Source: Rhodobiaceae bacterium
GTDB taxonomy: Bacteria > Pseudomonadota > Alphaproteobacteria > Rhizobiales > Tepidamorphaceae
Assembly (NCBI GenBank): GCA_007118805.1
Contig: SKQW01000045.1
Location: 1 to 49,497, forward strand
DNA length: 49,497 nucleotides
Reading direction: 5' to 3'
The notes under the pieces were generated by a model that was not told where the DNA came from, made no database searches, and saw only the letters and a program-made list of their open reading frames with translations. The position numbers were made by a program, and so were the translations under genes. The first letter of the stretch is position 1. The number at the start of each line of letters is the position of its first letter. Below, one piece after another: positions 25,978-37,290 of the stretch.

Positions 25978-27381
25978 GTGATCCCGGTCTCCGTCTTCCG
26001 CAATCGCACTGTCGCCGTGTTCGGGCTTGCCCGGACAGGCCTGGATGCGGCCCGTGCCCTGGAGGCCGGCGGCGCCGAAGTGATCTGCGCCGACGATGCC
26101 CGCCCCCGCGTCGTCGCTGCAGAAGGCCAAGGGTTCACGGTCGGCGACCTTGCGGACTTTGACTGGAGCCGGCTGTCGGCGCTTGTGCTCAGCCCTGGCG
26201 TGCCGCTCACGCATCCAGCGCCGCACTGGACGGTGGAGCGGGCGAAGGCCGCTGGCGTTGAGATCATCGGCGATACCGAGCTGTTCTTTCGCGAACGGGC
26301 GGCGTACCATCCCGACACGCCGGTCATCGCCGTTACGGGGACCAACGGGAAGTCCACCACCACCGCGCTGCTCGGGCATCTTCTGACCAAGGCAGGGCGT
26401 GCCGTTTCGGTGGGCGGCAATATCGGCGCGGCGGCGCTGGGCCTCGACCGCATGGGGGATGGCAGGGTTTACGTCCTCGAGATGTCGTCCTTCCAGATCG
26501 ACCTGACGCCGAGCCTCGAGCCCGATGTCGGTGTGCTGCTCAACGTGGCCCCCGACCATCTCGACCGTCACGGCACGATGGAGGCCTATGCCGCCATCAA
26601 GGCACGCATTGCCGAGCGGGCGGGAACCGCGGTCATTGCGGTCGATGACGAGTGGACGCGGGCCGTCGCCGACCAGGTCGCCGGGCAGGGGCGGCCGCTC
26701 GTGCGAGCCTCTGCCAACCAGCCCCTGAAAGCCGGCGTGTTCGTCCGCGAGGGCAAGCTCGTCGAGGCCGCGCACGGAGAGGAGACGGAGATCGCCGATA
26801 TTTCGGCCGTGCGCACCCTGCGCGGCGCGCACAACTGGCAGAATGCCGCGGCCGCTGTCGCTTCGGCGCTGGCGCTCCGCGTGGACCGCGACGCGGTGGC
26901 CCAGGGCCTGCTCAGCTTTCCCGGCCTCGTTCACCGGATGGAGCCGGTCGGACGCATCGGCAAGGTGCTGTTCGTCAACGATTCCAAGGCGACCAATACG
27001 GAGGCCGCGTCGCGTGCGCTGTCAAGCTTCGAGCGTGTCTACTGGATTGCCGGCGGGCGCCCGAAGCAAGCGGGCCTCGGCGAGCTTGCGCCGTATTTCC
27101 CCCGTATCCGCCGTGCCTTCCTGATCGGCGAGGCGGCCGATGATTTCGCCGCGGCCCTCGAGGGCCGCGTGACCTACGAGATCTCTGGGGAGCTGGCGGT
27201 CGCGGTCTCACGCGCCGCCGAGGAGGCGGCCAAGGAGGACGGGGACGAGCCGGTCGTGCTGCTCTCGCCAGCGTGCACCTCGTTCGATCAGTTTGCCGAT
27301 TTCGAGGCGCGCGGGGACGCGTTTCGGCGCTTGGTTTCCGGGCTCGACGATGTGGTCATGGCGGACGGGGAAGCGGCCTGA
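25978..27381 (+). CDS. murD: UDP-MurNAc-L-alanine:D-glutamate ligase
   Basis: VTGTNGKSTTTALLGHLL; NDSKATNTEAASRAL; GGRPKQAG. Confidence 0.96.
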   Translation: MIPVSVFRNRTVAVFGLARTGLDAARALEAGGAEVICADDARPRVVAAEGQGFTVGDLADFDWSRLSALVLSPGVPLTHPAPHWTVERAKAAGVEIIGDTELFFRERAAYHPDTPVIAVTGTNGKSTTTALLGHLLTKAGRAVSVGGNIGAAALGLDRMGDGRVYVLEMSSFQIDLTPSLEPDVGVLLNVAPDHLDRHGTMEAYAAIKARIAERAGTAVIAVDDEWTRAVADQVAGQGRPLVRASANQPLKAGVFVREGKLVEAAHGEETEIADISAVRTLRGAHNWQNAAAAVASALALRVDRDAVAQGLLSFPGLVHRMEPVGRIGKVLFVNDSKATNTEAASRALSSFERVYWIAGGRPKQAGLGELAPYFPRIRRAFLIGEAADDFAAALEGRVTYEISGELAVAVSRAAEEAAKEDGDEPVVLLSPACTSFDQFADFEARGDAFRRLVSGLDDVVMADGEAA

Positions 27382-28541
27382 TGTTCTCGCGTACAGATCG
27401 TGGCCTGTTGAGCGAATGGTGGTGGACGGTCGACCGCGTGCTGCTCGGCACGCTGATTGCGCTCCTGCTTGGCGGGCTCGTACTGTCCCTGGCCGGCAGT
27501 CCGCCGGTTGCCCAGCGGCTTGGCGTCGACAGCTTTCACTTCGTCAAGCGCCATGCCCTTTTCCTTCTGCCGGCCCTTGCCGTGCTGATCGGCGTTTCGT
27601 TGATGAGCGAACGGCAGATTCGACGCAGCGCATTGATGGTCTTTGCGCTAGGGATCGGACTGATGGTCTTGACCCTGCTGATCGGCACCGAGGTCAAAGG
27701 CGCGCGCCGCTGGCTCACCATTGGCGGCTTCGCGATTCAGGCCTCGGAATTCGTCAAGCCGGCTTTCGTCGTGCTGGTCGCCTGGCTGTTCAGCGAGCGC
27801 ATTCGCCGCCCCGACATGCCCGGCAACCTGCTGGCGGTCCTGCTGCTCGGCCTGTTCATAGGACTGCTCGTGCCGCAGCCGGACTTCGGGCAGACGCTGC
27901 TGGTGCTGCTGGTGTGGGGGGCGCTGTTCTTCGCCGCCGGAATGTCCTGGTTCTGGATCGCATTGCTCGGCGGCACCGGGGTGGTCGGACTTGTCGGCGC
28001 CTACGCCATGGTGCCCCATGTGCGGCTTCGCATCGACCGATTCCTCGATCCCTCGGCCGGGGATACGTATCAGGTCGATGTCGCCACCGACGCCTTCGTC
28101 CGCGGGGGCTGGATCGGGCGGGGGCCGGGCGAGGGCACAGTCAAGCTCAGCCTGCCCGACTCGCACACCGACTTCATCTTTGCCGTGGCCGGAGAGGAGT
28201 TCGGCGCGGTGGTATGCATGTTGCTGGTCGCCGTGTTCGGATTCATCGTGCTGCGCGGCCTGACCCACGCCTTGCGCAGGCATGATCCCTTTGCGCGGCT
28301 CGCGGTCACCGGGCTGATCGTGCTCGTCGGACTGCAGGCAGCGATCAACATGTCGGTGAATCTGAGCCTGCTGCCGGCCAAGGGCATGACCTTGCCGTTC
28401 CTGTCCTATGGCGGCTCGTCGTTGCTCTCGCTGGCCTATGCGATGGGCATCGTGCTGGCCCTGACCCGGCGGCGCCCTCAGGCCAGCCCGGTTGTCGTCG
28501 GGCCGTTGACGCCGCGCGCTGCGGCAACAAGCGGACCATGA
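27381..28541 (+). CDS. ftsW: lipid II polymerase / SEDS protein FtsW
   Basis: MFSRTDRGLLSEWWWTVDR...; multi-TM; GARRWLTIGGFAIQASEFVKPAFV; ATG overlaps the murD stop by 1 nt. Longer track ORF from 27273 lies inside murD. Confidence 0.95.
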   Translation: MFSRTDRGLLSEWWWTVDRVLLGTLIALLLGGLVLSLAGSPPVAQRLGVDSFHFVKRHALFLLPALAVLIGVSLMSERQIRRSALMVFALGIGLMVLTLLIGTEVKGARRWLTIGGFAIQASEFVKPAFVVLVAWLFSERIRRPDMPGNLLAVLLLGLFIGLLVPQPDFGQTLLVLLVWGALFFAAGMSWFWIALLGGTGVVGLVGAYAMVPHVRLRIDRFLDPSAGDTYQVDVATDAFVRGGWIGRGPGEGTVKLSLPDSHTDFIFAVAGEEFGAVVCMLLVAVFGFIVLRGLTHALRRHDPFARLAVTGLIVLVGLQAAINMSVNLSLLPAKGMTLPFLSYGGSSLLSLAYAMGIVLALTRRRPQASPVVVGPLTPRAAATSGP

Positions 28542-29677
28542 CGGGCACGACCGCACAGCGCATCCTCCTGGCAGCCGGCGGCACTGGCGGCCATCTCTTC
28601 CCCGCTCAGGCGCTGGCCGAGGTGCTGACCGCTCGCGGCTATAGCGTCGATCTCGTCACCGATACCCGAGGCGGCCGCTATGATGGCGACTTTCCCGCCG
28701 GGGACCGCCATGTCGTGCCCTCCGACACCATTCGCGGCAGCGGACCCGTCGCCTATCTGCGAACCGCCGCCGTGCTGGCGCTTGGGGTGTTTCGCGCCCT
28801 AAAGCTCATCGGCCGGCTCCGGCCGAGCGCAGTGGTGGGTTTCGGCGGCTATCCGACGATTCCGCCCCTGATCGCGGCGCGGCTGCGGCGCGTGCCCACC
28901 CTGATCCACGAGCAGAACGCGGTGATGGGCCGCGCCAACCGCCTGCTCGCGGGCCCGGTCGACGCGATCGCGGCGAGCTTTCCCACGCTTGAGCGGCTGA
29001 ACGCCCGCCATGCCGCGAAGGTGGTGCGGACGGGCGCCCCGGTGCGCGCCGCCGTCACCGCCGCCGCAACGGATTTCAAGTCGCCCGGCCCGCGCGCCAA
29101 GGTGCGCCTGCTGGTCTTCGGCGGCAGTCAGGGCGCTCGCATATTCTCCGAGGTGGTTCCAGCCGCCATTGCCGGGCTCGACGAGACGCTGCGCAAGCGC
29201 CTTGCCGTCGTGCAGCAATGCCGCGAGGAGGACATCGAGGGCGTGCGCAAGGCCTATGCCGATTGCGGCGTTTCGGCCGAGCTGGCGGCGTTCTTCCCCG
29301 ATCTGCCCCGGCGCATGGCGCAGGCCCATCTCGTCATTTCGCGGGCCGGCGCTAGCACGGTGGCAGAGCTTGCGATTATCGGTCGGCCAGCGATCCTGGT
29401 GCCGCTGCCGCATGCCCTCGACGACGATCAGCTCCGCAACGCAACCGCGATGGTGGATGCCGGCGGCGGCTGGCTGATGCCGCAATCGGGCTTCACCCCG
29501 ACCCAGCTCGGCGCCGCACTGACGGCGCGCCTTGCCGAGCCCGCTCAGTTGGCCGAAGCGGCGATTGCGGCCCGCGAGCTGGGAAGCCCGCGCGCCGCCG
29601 AAGCGCTCGCCGCGGCGGTCATTGCATTGGCCGAGGGGCAAACCGTGTCGAGGAACGGTGAGGAGGTAGTGGTTTGA
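28538..29677 (+). CDS. murG: UDP-GlcNAc:lipid I GlcNAc transferase
   Basis: [49 protein letters not shown]. Confidence 0.96.
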   Translation: MTGTTAQRILLAAGGTGGHLFPAQALAEVLTARGYSVDLVTDTRGGRYDGDFPAGDRHVVPSDTIRGSGPVAYLRTAAVLALGVFRALKLIGRLRPSAVVGFGGYPTIPPLIAARLRRVPTLIHEQNAVMGRANRLLAGPVDAIAASFPTLERLNARHAAKVVRTGAPVRAAVTAAATDFKSPGPRAKVRLLVFGGSQGARIFSEVVPAAIAGLDETLRKRLAVVQQCREEDIEGVRKAYADCGVSAELAAFFPDLPRRMAQAHLVISRAGASTVAELAIIGRPAILVPLPHALDDDQLRNATAMVDAGGGWLMPQSGFTPTQLGAALTARLAEPAQLAEAAIAARELGSPRAAEALAAAVIALAEGQTVSRNGEEVVV

Positions 29678-31095
29678 AATCGCCGCAGGATACCGGAACC
29701 ATCCACTTCGTCGGCATTGGCGGCATCGGCATGAGCGGGATAGCGGAGATCCTGCACAATCTGGGCTACCAGGTGCAGGGAAGCGACATCGCTGACAGCG
29801 CCAATGTGCGGCGGCTGCGCGCGCGTGGCATTGCGGTTGCCGTTGGCCACGCCGCAGAGAACGTCGCCGGCGCGAAGGTCGTCGTCGTGTCGTCGGCGGT
29901 CAAGCGCGACAATGCCGAGCTGATGGCGGCTCGGGAGCAGCGCATGCCCGTGGTCCGGCGGGCGGAGATGCTTGCCGAACTGATGCGTCTCAAGAGCTGT
30001 GTGGCCGTCGGCGGCACCCATGGCAAGACCACGACGACCTCGATGATCGCGGCGCTGCTCGACGCGGGCGGGCTCGACCCGACCGTGGTCAATGGCGGGA
30101 TCATCAATGCCTGGGCGTCCAATGCGCGGCTCGGGGCAGGCGAATGGATGGTCGTGGAGGCCGACGAATCGGACGGGACTTTCGTGAAGCTGCCGGCGGA
30201 GATCGCCGTTGTCACCAACATCGATCCCGAGCACCTCGATCACTATGGCAGCTTCGATGCCGTGCGCGAGGCGTTCCGCAGCTTCGTGCAGAACGTCCCC
30301 TTTTACGGCTTTGCCGTCATGTGCCTCGATCATCCGGAGGTGCAGACGCTCATCGGCCGCATCGAGGATCGCGAAGTCATCACATATGGCGAGAACCCGC
30401 AGGCCGATTTTCAGATGACGGGCTTTCACCATGCAAATGGCGGGGGGCGGTTCGATGTCAGGATTCGCGAGCGGGCAACCGGCGAGGTGCGCACCCTCGA
30501 AGGGCTGAGCCTGCCGATGCCCGGCCGGCACAATGCGCTGAACGCGATATCGGCGATCGTCGTCGCGCTTCGGCTGGGCATTGCGGATGCGCAGATCCGT
30601 TCGGCATTGGCCCGGTTCGAAGGAGTGAAGCGGCGCTTCACGCTTACCGGCGAGTGGCGCGGTGTGCGGATCTACGATGATTACGGGCATCATCCCGTCG
30701 AGATCACCGCCGTGCTCGATGCGGCCCGTAGCGCGACACAAGGCCGGGTGATCGCCGTCATGCAGCCCCATCGCTACAGCCGGCTCGCTGATCTGTTCAA
30801 TGAGTTTTGCGCCTGTTTCAATGATGCCGACACGGTCCTTGTCGCGGATGTCTATCCGGCCGGCGAGGCGCCGATCGAGGGCGCCGATCGGGATGCGCTC
30901 GTTGCCGGAATTCGGCGGCTTGGGCACCGCGATGCGCGGGCGCTGGACGGATCTCAGAGCCTGGCCGGGACGATCGCGGAAATCGCCGAACCCAGCGATG
31001 TAGTTGTCTGCCTGGGTGCGGGAACCATCACCCAGTGGGCGAACTCCTTGCCGGAGGAGCTCAATCGGCTGCACGCCGGGGAGCGATACGCTTGA
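29674..31095 (+). CDS. murC: UDP-MurNAc:L-alanine ligase
   Basis: TTG start overlapping murG stop (TTGA); [45 protein letters not shown]. Confidence 0.96.
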   Translation: MKSPQDTGTIHFVGIGGIGMSGIAEILHNLGYQVQGSDIADSANVRRLRARGIAVAVGHAAENVAGAKVVVVSSAVKRDNAELMAAREQRMPVVRRAEMLAELMRLKSCVAVGGTHGKTTTTSMIAALLDAGGLDPTVVNGGIINAWASNARLGAGEWMVVEADESDGTFVKLPAEIAVVTNIDPEHLDHYGSFDAVREAFRSFVQNVPFYGFAVMCLDHPEVQTLIGRIEDREVITYGENPQADFQMTGFHHANGGGRFDVRIRERATGEVRTLEGLSLPMPGRHNALNAISAIVVALRLGIADAQIRSALARFEGVKRRFTLTGEWRGVRIYDDYGHHPVEITAVLDAARSATQGRVIAVMQPHRYSRLADLFNEFCACFNDADTVLVADVYPAGEAPIEGADRDALVAGIRRLGHRDARALDGSQSLAGTIAEIAEPSDVVVCLGAGTITQWANSLPEELNRLHAGERYA

Positions 31096-32054
31096 GCGCT
31101 GCAGCCGTCATCCAGGATCTCCGTGACCGTGCGCCTGACCTGCGCGGGCGGCTGGCGCCCGGCTTCGACCTGGCCCCGATCACCTGGTTTCGCGTGGGCG
31201 GGCCGGCAGACGCGCTATTCACGCCCGAGGACGAGGCCGATCTGGCCTATTTCTTGAGCTGCCTCGGCCCCGACGTCCCGGTTCAGGTGATCGGCCTTGC
31301 CTCCAACCTACTGGTGCGTGAGGGCGGGGTTCGGGGCGTCGTCATCCGGCTCGGGCGCGGCTTCTCCCGGATCGCGGTTGAGGATGGGTGCCGGATCCGT
31401 ACCGGAACGGCGGTGCCCGATGTGAAGGTGGCGCGGGCGGCGGCCGAGGCGTCGATCGCCGGGTTGTCCTTCTTGCGCGGCATACCCGGCTCGATTGGCG
31501 GAGCCTTGAGAATGAATGGGGGCGCCTATGGTGGCGAGACGCGCGACGTGCTCGTCGAAGCCCGCGTGGTCGACCGGGCCGGCAATGTCCACCTGGTGCC
31601 GGTCGAGGAACTCGGAATGAGCTACCGCCATTCCTCGGCGCCCGAGGACTGGATCTTCACCGAGGCCGTGTTGGAGGGGCGGCCGGGCGAACCCGAGGTG
31701 ATCGCCGCGGAAATGAATCAGATTACCGACTCCCGTGAGGCAACCCAGCCGGTGAAGAGTCGAACGGGGGGATCGACCTTTAAGAATCCGCCCGGCGAAA
31801 AGGCCTGGCAGTTGATCGACGCGGCGGGCTGTCGGGGATTGCGGGTGGGGGGCGCGCAGGTCTCCGAGAAGCACTGCAACTTCCTCATCAATACCGGCGA
31901 TGCCACGGCCACGGATCTCGAGTTGCTGGGCGAGACGGTTCGTGCGCGGGTCTTCGAATCGACCGGCGTTGCGTTGGAATGGGAAATTCGGCGCATCGGC
32001 TGCTTTCCCGCCGAAGTGAAGGTTGAGCCGTTTCTGGGAAAGGTCGCGGCATGA
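31092..32054 (+). CDS. murB: UDP-N-acetylenolpyruvoylglucosamine reductase
   Basis: Probable TTG start overlapping murC stop; [53 protein letters not shown]. Confidence 0.94.
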   Translation: MSAAAVIQDLRDRAPDLRGRLAPGFDLAPITWFRVGGPADALFTPEDEADLAYFLSCLGPDVPVQVIGLASNLLVREGGVRGVVIRLGRGFSRIAVEDGCRIRTGTAVPDVKVARAAAEASIAGLSFLRGIPGSIGGALRMNGGAYGGETRDVLVEARVVDRAGNVHLVPVEELGMSYRHSSAPEDWIFTEAVLEGRPGEPEVIAAEMNQITDSREATQPVKSRTGGSTFKNPPGEKAWQLIDAAGCRGLRVGGAQVSEKHCNFLINTGDATATDLELLGETVRARVFESTGVALEWEIRRIGCFPAEVKVEPFLGKVAA

Positions 32055-32971
32055 CGAAGCACGTCGTCGTCCTCCTGGGTGGCTGGTCGGCGGAACGCGA
32101 GGTCAGCCTCAATTCCGGCAATGCCTGTGCCGATGCGCTTGAGCGCCTTGGCTATCGGGTCAGCCGTATCGATGTGGGACGGGACATCGCAGCGGGCCTG
32201 GTGAAGGCGGCGCCCGATGTCGTGCTCAACGCCCTGCACGGGCCGTTCGGGGAGGACGGCACGATTCAGGGCCTGCTGGAGATCCTCGGGATTCCCTACA
32301 GCCATTCGGGCGTACTGGCCTCGGCTCTGGCAATGAACAAGGAGAAGAGCCGCACCATCTTCAAGGCGGCGGGGATTCCCGTCGCCGACGGCCGCATCGT
32401 CGAGCGACTGACGGCCGCGCGACAGCACGTGTTCCCGCCGCCCTATGTGATCAAGCCGGTCGCGGAAGGCTCGAGCTTCGGCGTCTTCATCGTGCGAGAG
32501 GATCAGGAGCATCCGCCGCAGGAACTCTACGATCCGGCCTGGAAATTCGGTGAGCGCGTCGTGGTCGAGCGCTATGTGAAGGGACGGGAGTTGACCTGCG
32601 CGGTGCTGGGCGATGTCGCGCTCGGGGTGATCGATATCGTGCCCACCACGCCCTTCTACGACTATGACGCAAAGTATGCTCCGGGGGGGTCTCGCCACAT
32701 CCTTCCGGCGGAAATTTCACCAAATATTTACCAAACGGTGCAGAAGCTGGCCTTGAGAGCGCATCAAGCACTCGGGTGTCGGGGAGTGAGCCGGGCAGAC
32801 TTTCGCTACGACGATCAAGCGGAGGGCGATTCGGGCCTCATCTGTCTGGAGGTGAACACCCAGCCGGGCATGACTGCGACCTCGCTGGTCCCCGAAATGG
32901 CCGCTCATGCGGGTCATGATTTCGAGGATCTGGTGCGCTGGATGGTGGAGGATGCGTCGTGCAATCGCTAG
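32051..32971 (+). CDS. ddl: D-alanine:D-alanine ligase
   Basis: VVVLLGGWSAEREVSLNSG; ALHGPFGEDGTIQGLLEILGIPYSHSGVLASALAMNK; EVNTQPGMTATSL. Confidence 0.96.
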   Translation: MTKHVVVLLGGWSAEREVSLNSGNACADALERLGYRVSRIDVGRDIAAGLVKAAPDVVLNALHGPFGEDGTIQGLLEILGIPYSHSGVLASALAMNKEKSRTIFKAAGIPVADGRIVERLTAARQHVFPPPYVIKPVAEGSSFGVFIVREDQEHPPQELYDPAWKFGERVVVERYVKGRELTCAVLGDVALGVIDIVPTTPFYDYDAKYAPGGSRHILPAEISPNIYQTVQKLALRAHQALGCRGVSRADFRYDDQAEGDSGLICLEVNTQPGMTATSLVPEMAAHAGHDFEDLVRWMVEDASCNR

Positions 32972-33906
32972 GGCGGGCACTGCGGATTGTTGGCAGGCGA
33001 CAGGTTGACGGGCCGAATGGGCGCCGTACGGAGATGCTGTTCGCCTCGCGCAGCGCGGTTGTGGCGAAGGGCGCGCGGTTGCTGCGCCGATTGCGGTTCG
33101 ACCGGCTGCCACGCCGCGCCGGTGTCTATGCGTCGCTCGCCTTCCTTGGCATGTGGGTGAGCTATGGCGTGGTGCTGGGCGGCCATGGTTCGGCGGTCGG
33201 CTCGGCGGCGACTGCCGGGGTCGGATACGTCGCGGCGCAGGCCGGCTTCGGCATCGAGCAAGTCCGGATCTCGGGCCACAAGGAGACCGGGGAAAGCGAG
33301 ATACTTGCGGCGCTCGAATTCGGCCCGGCAAGTTCCCTCGTCACGCTCGATCCCTATAACGCGCAGCGCCGCCTCGAACGCATCGACTGGGTGAAGAGCG
33401 CGACCGTCAAGAAGCTGTTCCCAGGCACGATCGAGATCGAGATTCGCGAGCGGGAGCCCCTCGCCCTGTGGCAGATCGGCGGGATCGTTTCGCTGATTGA
33501 TCACAGCGGGTCGACCATCGGCCTGCTTCGCCATCGCCGCCATGCGAGGCTGCCGATGGTGGTCGGCTATGGCGCCAATCGGGCTGCCGGCGAGTTGCTT
33601 GATCTGATCGCTGAGCATCCTCGCATCGCCGGCCGGGTGCGCGCCGCCGTCCGGGTTGCCGAGCGCCGCTGGAACCTGCGCCTCGACAATGGCATCGAGG
33701 TGCGTCTGCCCGAGGCCGATCCTGGCGCTGCGCTGGCCGAGCTGGTGCAGATCGACACCGAAAGCGGACTCCTGGCGCGCGATATCCTTATGGTGGACAT
33801 GCGGTTTGCGGACCGGCTCGTCGTCCGGTTGTCGGAATCCGCGATGGAGCGCCGCAACAGCGAGACCGCCAGTCGTCCCCATCCTTCGCACGGGAGCGAC
33901 ACATGA
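32959..33906 (+). CDS. ftsQ: cell division protein FtsQ
   Basis: GTG start; single TM then POTRA-like FGIEQVRISGHKETGESEILAALEFGPASSLVTLDPYNAQRRLERIDWVKSATVKKLFPGTIEIEIREREPLALWQ. Confidence 0.93.
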   Translation: MQSLGRALRIVGRRQVDGPNGRRTEMLFASRSAVVAKGARLLRRLRFDRLPRRAGVYASLAFLGMWVSYGVVLGGHGSAVGSAATAGVGYVAAQAGFGIEQVRISGHKETGESEILAALEFGPASSLVTLDPYNAQRRLERIDWVKSATVKKLFPGTIEIEIREREPLALWQIGGIVSLIDHSGSTIGLLRHRRHARLPMVVGYGANRAAGELLDLIAEHPRIAGRVRAAVRVAERRWNLRLDNGIEVRLPEADPGAALAELVQIDTESGLLARDILMVDMRFADRLVVRLSESAMERRNSETASRPHPSHGSDT

Positions 33907-35222
33907 GCCGGCGCCAGACGGACTGGTTACCGCGCATGCGCGCCCTGGCGCCCAATCGCGCATCTACGCTCGCCGTATTGGACATCGGGTCCAACAAGGT
34001 CGGATGCATGATTGCGCGCCTGAAGCCGCAGCGCGACCATGGTGATCTGCCCCAGCGCTCCCATTCGGTGCAGGTGCTCGGGCTCGGTCAGCAGCGCTCC
34101 ACTGGCGTGAAACGGGGCACCATCGTCGACATGGAGAATGCTGAGCGCGCGATTCGCCTCGCGGTCGACAGCGCTGAGCGCATGGCCGGGGTGACCGTCG
34201 ACTCGGTGGTTGCCAGCATTTCCGCGGGCCGGCTGACAAGTTCGCATTTCGCTGCCCGTGTGTCGGTCGGCGGAGAGGCGGTGTCCGGGGCCGATGTGCA
34301 TCGCGTGCTGGAGGCCGGCCGGGCCTATTCGGTCAGCGCTGATGAGGTGGTGCTTCACTCGCTGCCGATCGCCTATTCGCTCGACGACGCCAATGGGGTG
34401 CGCGACCCTAGAGGCATGGTGGGGCGCGAGCTTGGGGTCGACATGCACCTCGTCACTGCCCAGGCGTGGACCGTGCGCAACCTCGTGCTGTGCATCGAGC
34501 GCTGCCATCTCGATGTGGAGGCGGTTGTTGCCGCGCCCTATGCCGCGGGCTTGGGCTCGCTCGTCGCCGACGAACTTGAGCTTGGGTCGGCATGCATCGA
34601 CATGGGCGGCGGAACGACGACCTTCGGGGTGTTCGCCTACGGTGGCTTTGTGTGCTGTGATGCCATCGCCATCGGCGGCCATCACGTGACGATGGATCTG
34701 GCGCGCGGCCTGTCGACCTCGATCGAGGCGGCCGAACGGATCAAGACACTCTATGGCAGCACGATTTCCGGCGGCGCTGATCTGGGCGAGTCAATCTCGG
34801 TCCCCGAGGTCGGCGAGGAGGACAGCACCGGCGGGAGCAACCAGTTCCCGCGCTCGCTTGTCACCGAGATCATTCGCGCCCGGGTGGAGGAAATCCTCGA
34901 GATGGTGCGTGATCGGCTCGCCGCGACCCCGTTTTCGGGTCTGGCAGGCAAGCGGGCCGTGCTGACCGGCGGCGCGAGCCAGCTTCCCGGCACCGTTGAG
35001 CTGGCCGAGCAGGTGCTTGGTTACAAGGTCCGGACCGGCCGTCCGCTGGGGGCGAACGGCCTACCGGATTCGGCGCGGGGCGCTGCCTTCGCGGTCCCGC
35101 TTGGGCTGGCGCTGTTTCCGGCCGTCGCCGGTCGTGAATGTCACGAACCGGGTGCGCGACGACGGGCGATGGCGGGCGGCTATTTTGCCAGGGTCGGGAA
35201 CTGGATCAGGGAAAGCTTCTAG
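33903..35222 (+). CDS. ftsA: cell division protein FtsA
   Basis: STLAVLDIGSNKVGCMIARL; IDMGGGTTTFGVF; VLTGGASQLPG; C-terminal amphipathic YFARVGNWIRESF. Confidence 0.96.
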   Translation: MSRRQTDWLPRMRALAPNRASTLAVLDIGSNKVGCMIARLKPQRDHGDLPQRSHSVQVLGLGQQRSTGVKRGTIVDMENAERAIRLAVDSAERMAGVTVDSVVASISAGRLTSSHFAARVSVGGEAVSGADVHRVLEAGRAYSVSADEVVLHSLPIAYSLDDANGVRDPRGMVGRELGVDMHLVTAQAWTVRNLVLCIERCHLDVEAVVAAPYAAGLGSLVADELELGSACIDMGGGTTTFGVFAYGGFVCCDAIAIGGHHVTMDLARGLSTSIEAAERIKTLYGSTISGGADLGESISVPEVGEEDSTGGSNQFPRSLVTEIIRARVEEILEMVRDRLAATPFSGLAGKRAVLTGGASQLPGTVELAEQVLGYKVRTGRPLGANGLPDSARGAAFAVPLGLALFPAVAGRECHEPGARRRAMAGGYFARVGNWIRESF

Positions 35223-35285
35223 GAACGCCGGTGCCTCGTAGAGGGGGCAGCCGACAGTCAAGTGTTGCGAAGACGCGAGGATGCC

Positions 35286-36995
35286 ATGACACTCAACCTC
35301 AAAATGCCGGATATTACCGAGCTAAAGCCGAAGATAACCGTGTTCGGCGTGGGCGGCGCTGGCGGCAATGCTGTCAACAACATGATCGAGTCCGGCCTGA
35401 CGGGTGTCGATTTCGTCGTCGCCAATACCGACTCGCAGGCGCTCACTTCCTCCTCGGCCGAACGAATCGTCCAGATGGGGGTCGCCATTACCGAGGGGCT
35501 CGGGGCGGGCTCCCAGCCCGAGGTTGGCCGGGCCGCCGCCGAGGAGGTGATCGACGAGATCGGAGATCACCTCAGTGGCGCACACATGGTGTTCATCACC
35601 GCGGGCATGGGCGGCGGCACCGGAACCGGCGCCGCCCCGGTCATCGCCAGGGCGGCCCGCGAGATGGGCATTCTCGCCGTCGGCGTCGTCACCAAGCCGT
35701 TCGACTTTGAAGGCAAGCGGCGGATGCGGGTGGCCGAGGCCGGCATCGAGGAGCTGCAGCACCACGTCGATACACTGATCGTCATTCCCAACCAGAATCT
35801 GTTCCGGATCGCCAACGAGAAGACGACCTTCTCGGAAGCGTTCGCCATGGCCGATCAGGTGCTCTACTCGGGTGTGGCCTGCATCACCGACCTCATGGTC
35901 AAGGAAGGCCTAATCAATCTCGACTTTGCCGATGTGCGCGCTGTCATGCGGGCCATGGGCAAGGCGATGATGGGCACCGGGGAGGCCTCCGGCGAGCGCA
36001 GGGCGGTTCAGGCGGCCGAGGCGGCGATTGCCAATCCCCTGCTCGACGAGACCTCGATGCGTGGCGCCAAGGGCCTGCTGATCTCGATCACGGGAGGCAA
36101 CGACCTCACGCTGTTCGAGGTCGACGAGGCAGCCAGCCGAATTCGGGAGGAGGTCGATCCGGAGGCCAATATCATACTGGGCGCCACCTTCGACGAGAGC
36201 CTCGACGGTGTGATCCGCGTCTCGGTGGTGGCCACCGGGATCGACAACGGCGCCACGGTGACCGAACGCACCGCGGAAGCCGCCATCACCCAGCTAAGCG
36301 AGCGGCTGCGTAACCGCGGCGACGGGGAACGCCCCGCTCAGCCCCAGGCACCTCAGCCGCAGCAGCCGGCCGCCCAGGCCCTGCCGCAGCAGCCCGCACC
36401 ACAGCCGGCCCCAGCGCCACAGCCGGCCGCTACCGCAGACAACGTCCAGATCAGCAAGCTGGAGGCGCCGCGTGTTGCCGCCGCGCCGGAACCGCAGGCG
36501 CCGGTAGCGGCTCAGCCTCAGCCGCCCGAGCCGGCCGCCGAGGAGCCGTTCGTGCCGCCGGTGCCCGATCAGCCGGATCGTCAGGCGCCCCGCATGCCGC
36601 GCGTGGAGGACTTCCCGCCCATCGCGCAGGAGGAGATCCGGGCGCGCCGCCAGCAGCAGCCGGCGCGTTCGCCGCGTGACCGCCAGGGCCTGATTCAGCG
36701 CTTGGCGAACGACATGTTCGGCCGGCGCGATGACGCACAGCCGGCGCCGGCGGCGCCTGCCCAGTCGCCTCAGGGGCCGGCTCCTGTTCAGACATCGGCG
36801 ACGGGACAGACGGAACCGCAACAGCAGCCGGAGCCGGTGTCCGAGTTTGCCAGACGTCCCCAGCCGGTGCCGGGCCCCGACGCCGCACCGCGCCGGCATC
36901 AGCCCCAGGTAGCAGGAACCCAGCGCCGCCAAGCCAATAGCGCGGATGAGGATCAGTACGAAATACCGGCCTTCCTGCGTCGCCAGGCCAACTGA
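35286..36995 (+). CDS. ftsZ: cell division protein FtsZ with long Pro/Gln/Ala-rich C-terminal linker
   Basis: [31 protein letters not shown] tubulin signature; C-terminal peptide [16 protein letters not shown]. Track start 35262 is an in-frame GTG, ATG 35286 preferred. Confidence 0.97.
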   Translation: MTLNLKMPDITELKPKITVFGVGGAGGNAVNNMIESGLTGVDFVVANTDSQALTSSSAERIVQMGVAITEGLGAGSQPEVGRAAAEEVIDEIGDHLSGAHMVFITAGMGGGTGTGAAPVIARAAREMGILAVGVVTKPFDFEGKRRMRVAEAGIEELQHHVDTLIVIPNQNLFRIANEKTTFSEAFAMADQVLYSGVACITDLMVKEGLINLDFADVRAVMRAMGKAMMGTGEASGERRAVQAAEAAIANPLLDETSMRGAKGLLISITGGNDLTLFEVDEAASRIREEVDPEANIILGATFDESLDGVIRVSVVATGIDNGATVTERTAEAAITQLSERLRNRGDGERPAQPQAPQPQQPAAQALPQQPAPQPAPAPQPAATADNVQISKLEAPRVAAAPEPQAPVAAQPQPPEPAAEEPFVPPVPDQPDRQAPRMPRVEDFPPIAQEEIRARRQQQPARSPRDRQGLIQRLANDMFGRRDDAQPAPAAPAQSPQGPAPVQTSATGQTEPQQQPEPVSEFARRPQPVPGPDAAPRRHQPQVAGTQRRQANSADEDQYEIPAFLRRQAN

Positions 36996-37020
36996 GCCTG
37001 CGCGACCGGCGAGACGGGGG

Positions 37021-37057
37021 CGGCCCGGCAGCGCAAGCTGCCGGGCCGTTTGTGTTT
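37021..37057 (+). terminator. Rho-independent terminator after ftsZ
   Basis: Perfect 12-bp stem CGGCCCGGCAGC-GCAA-GCTGCCGGGCCG (37021-37048), GNRA tetraloop, followed by TTTGTGTTT. Confidence 0.9.
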
Positions 37058-37290
37058 AAGGGCGTAACAGATGGTAAAAAACGGTGATTTGGCGCCGTTC
37101 TCCATGCCCGGTAAAAGAGAAGCGACGAATCGGGGGACTTCAGCGAGTCTCGAGAACGCTCAGCGTAGGCCGGTCTGGGGGTAGGCTGGTTTTGAGCTTC
37201 GTGCAGTTGCTGAGTGTCGGTCCCGACCGCGCCGCCCCAAAGTTGGGTGGCGGTGTATGGCGCATCGGGGAAATCGGGGGAAGCCTCAGA

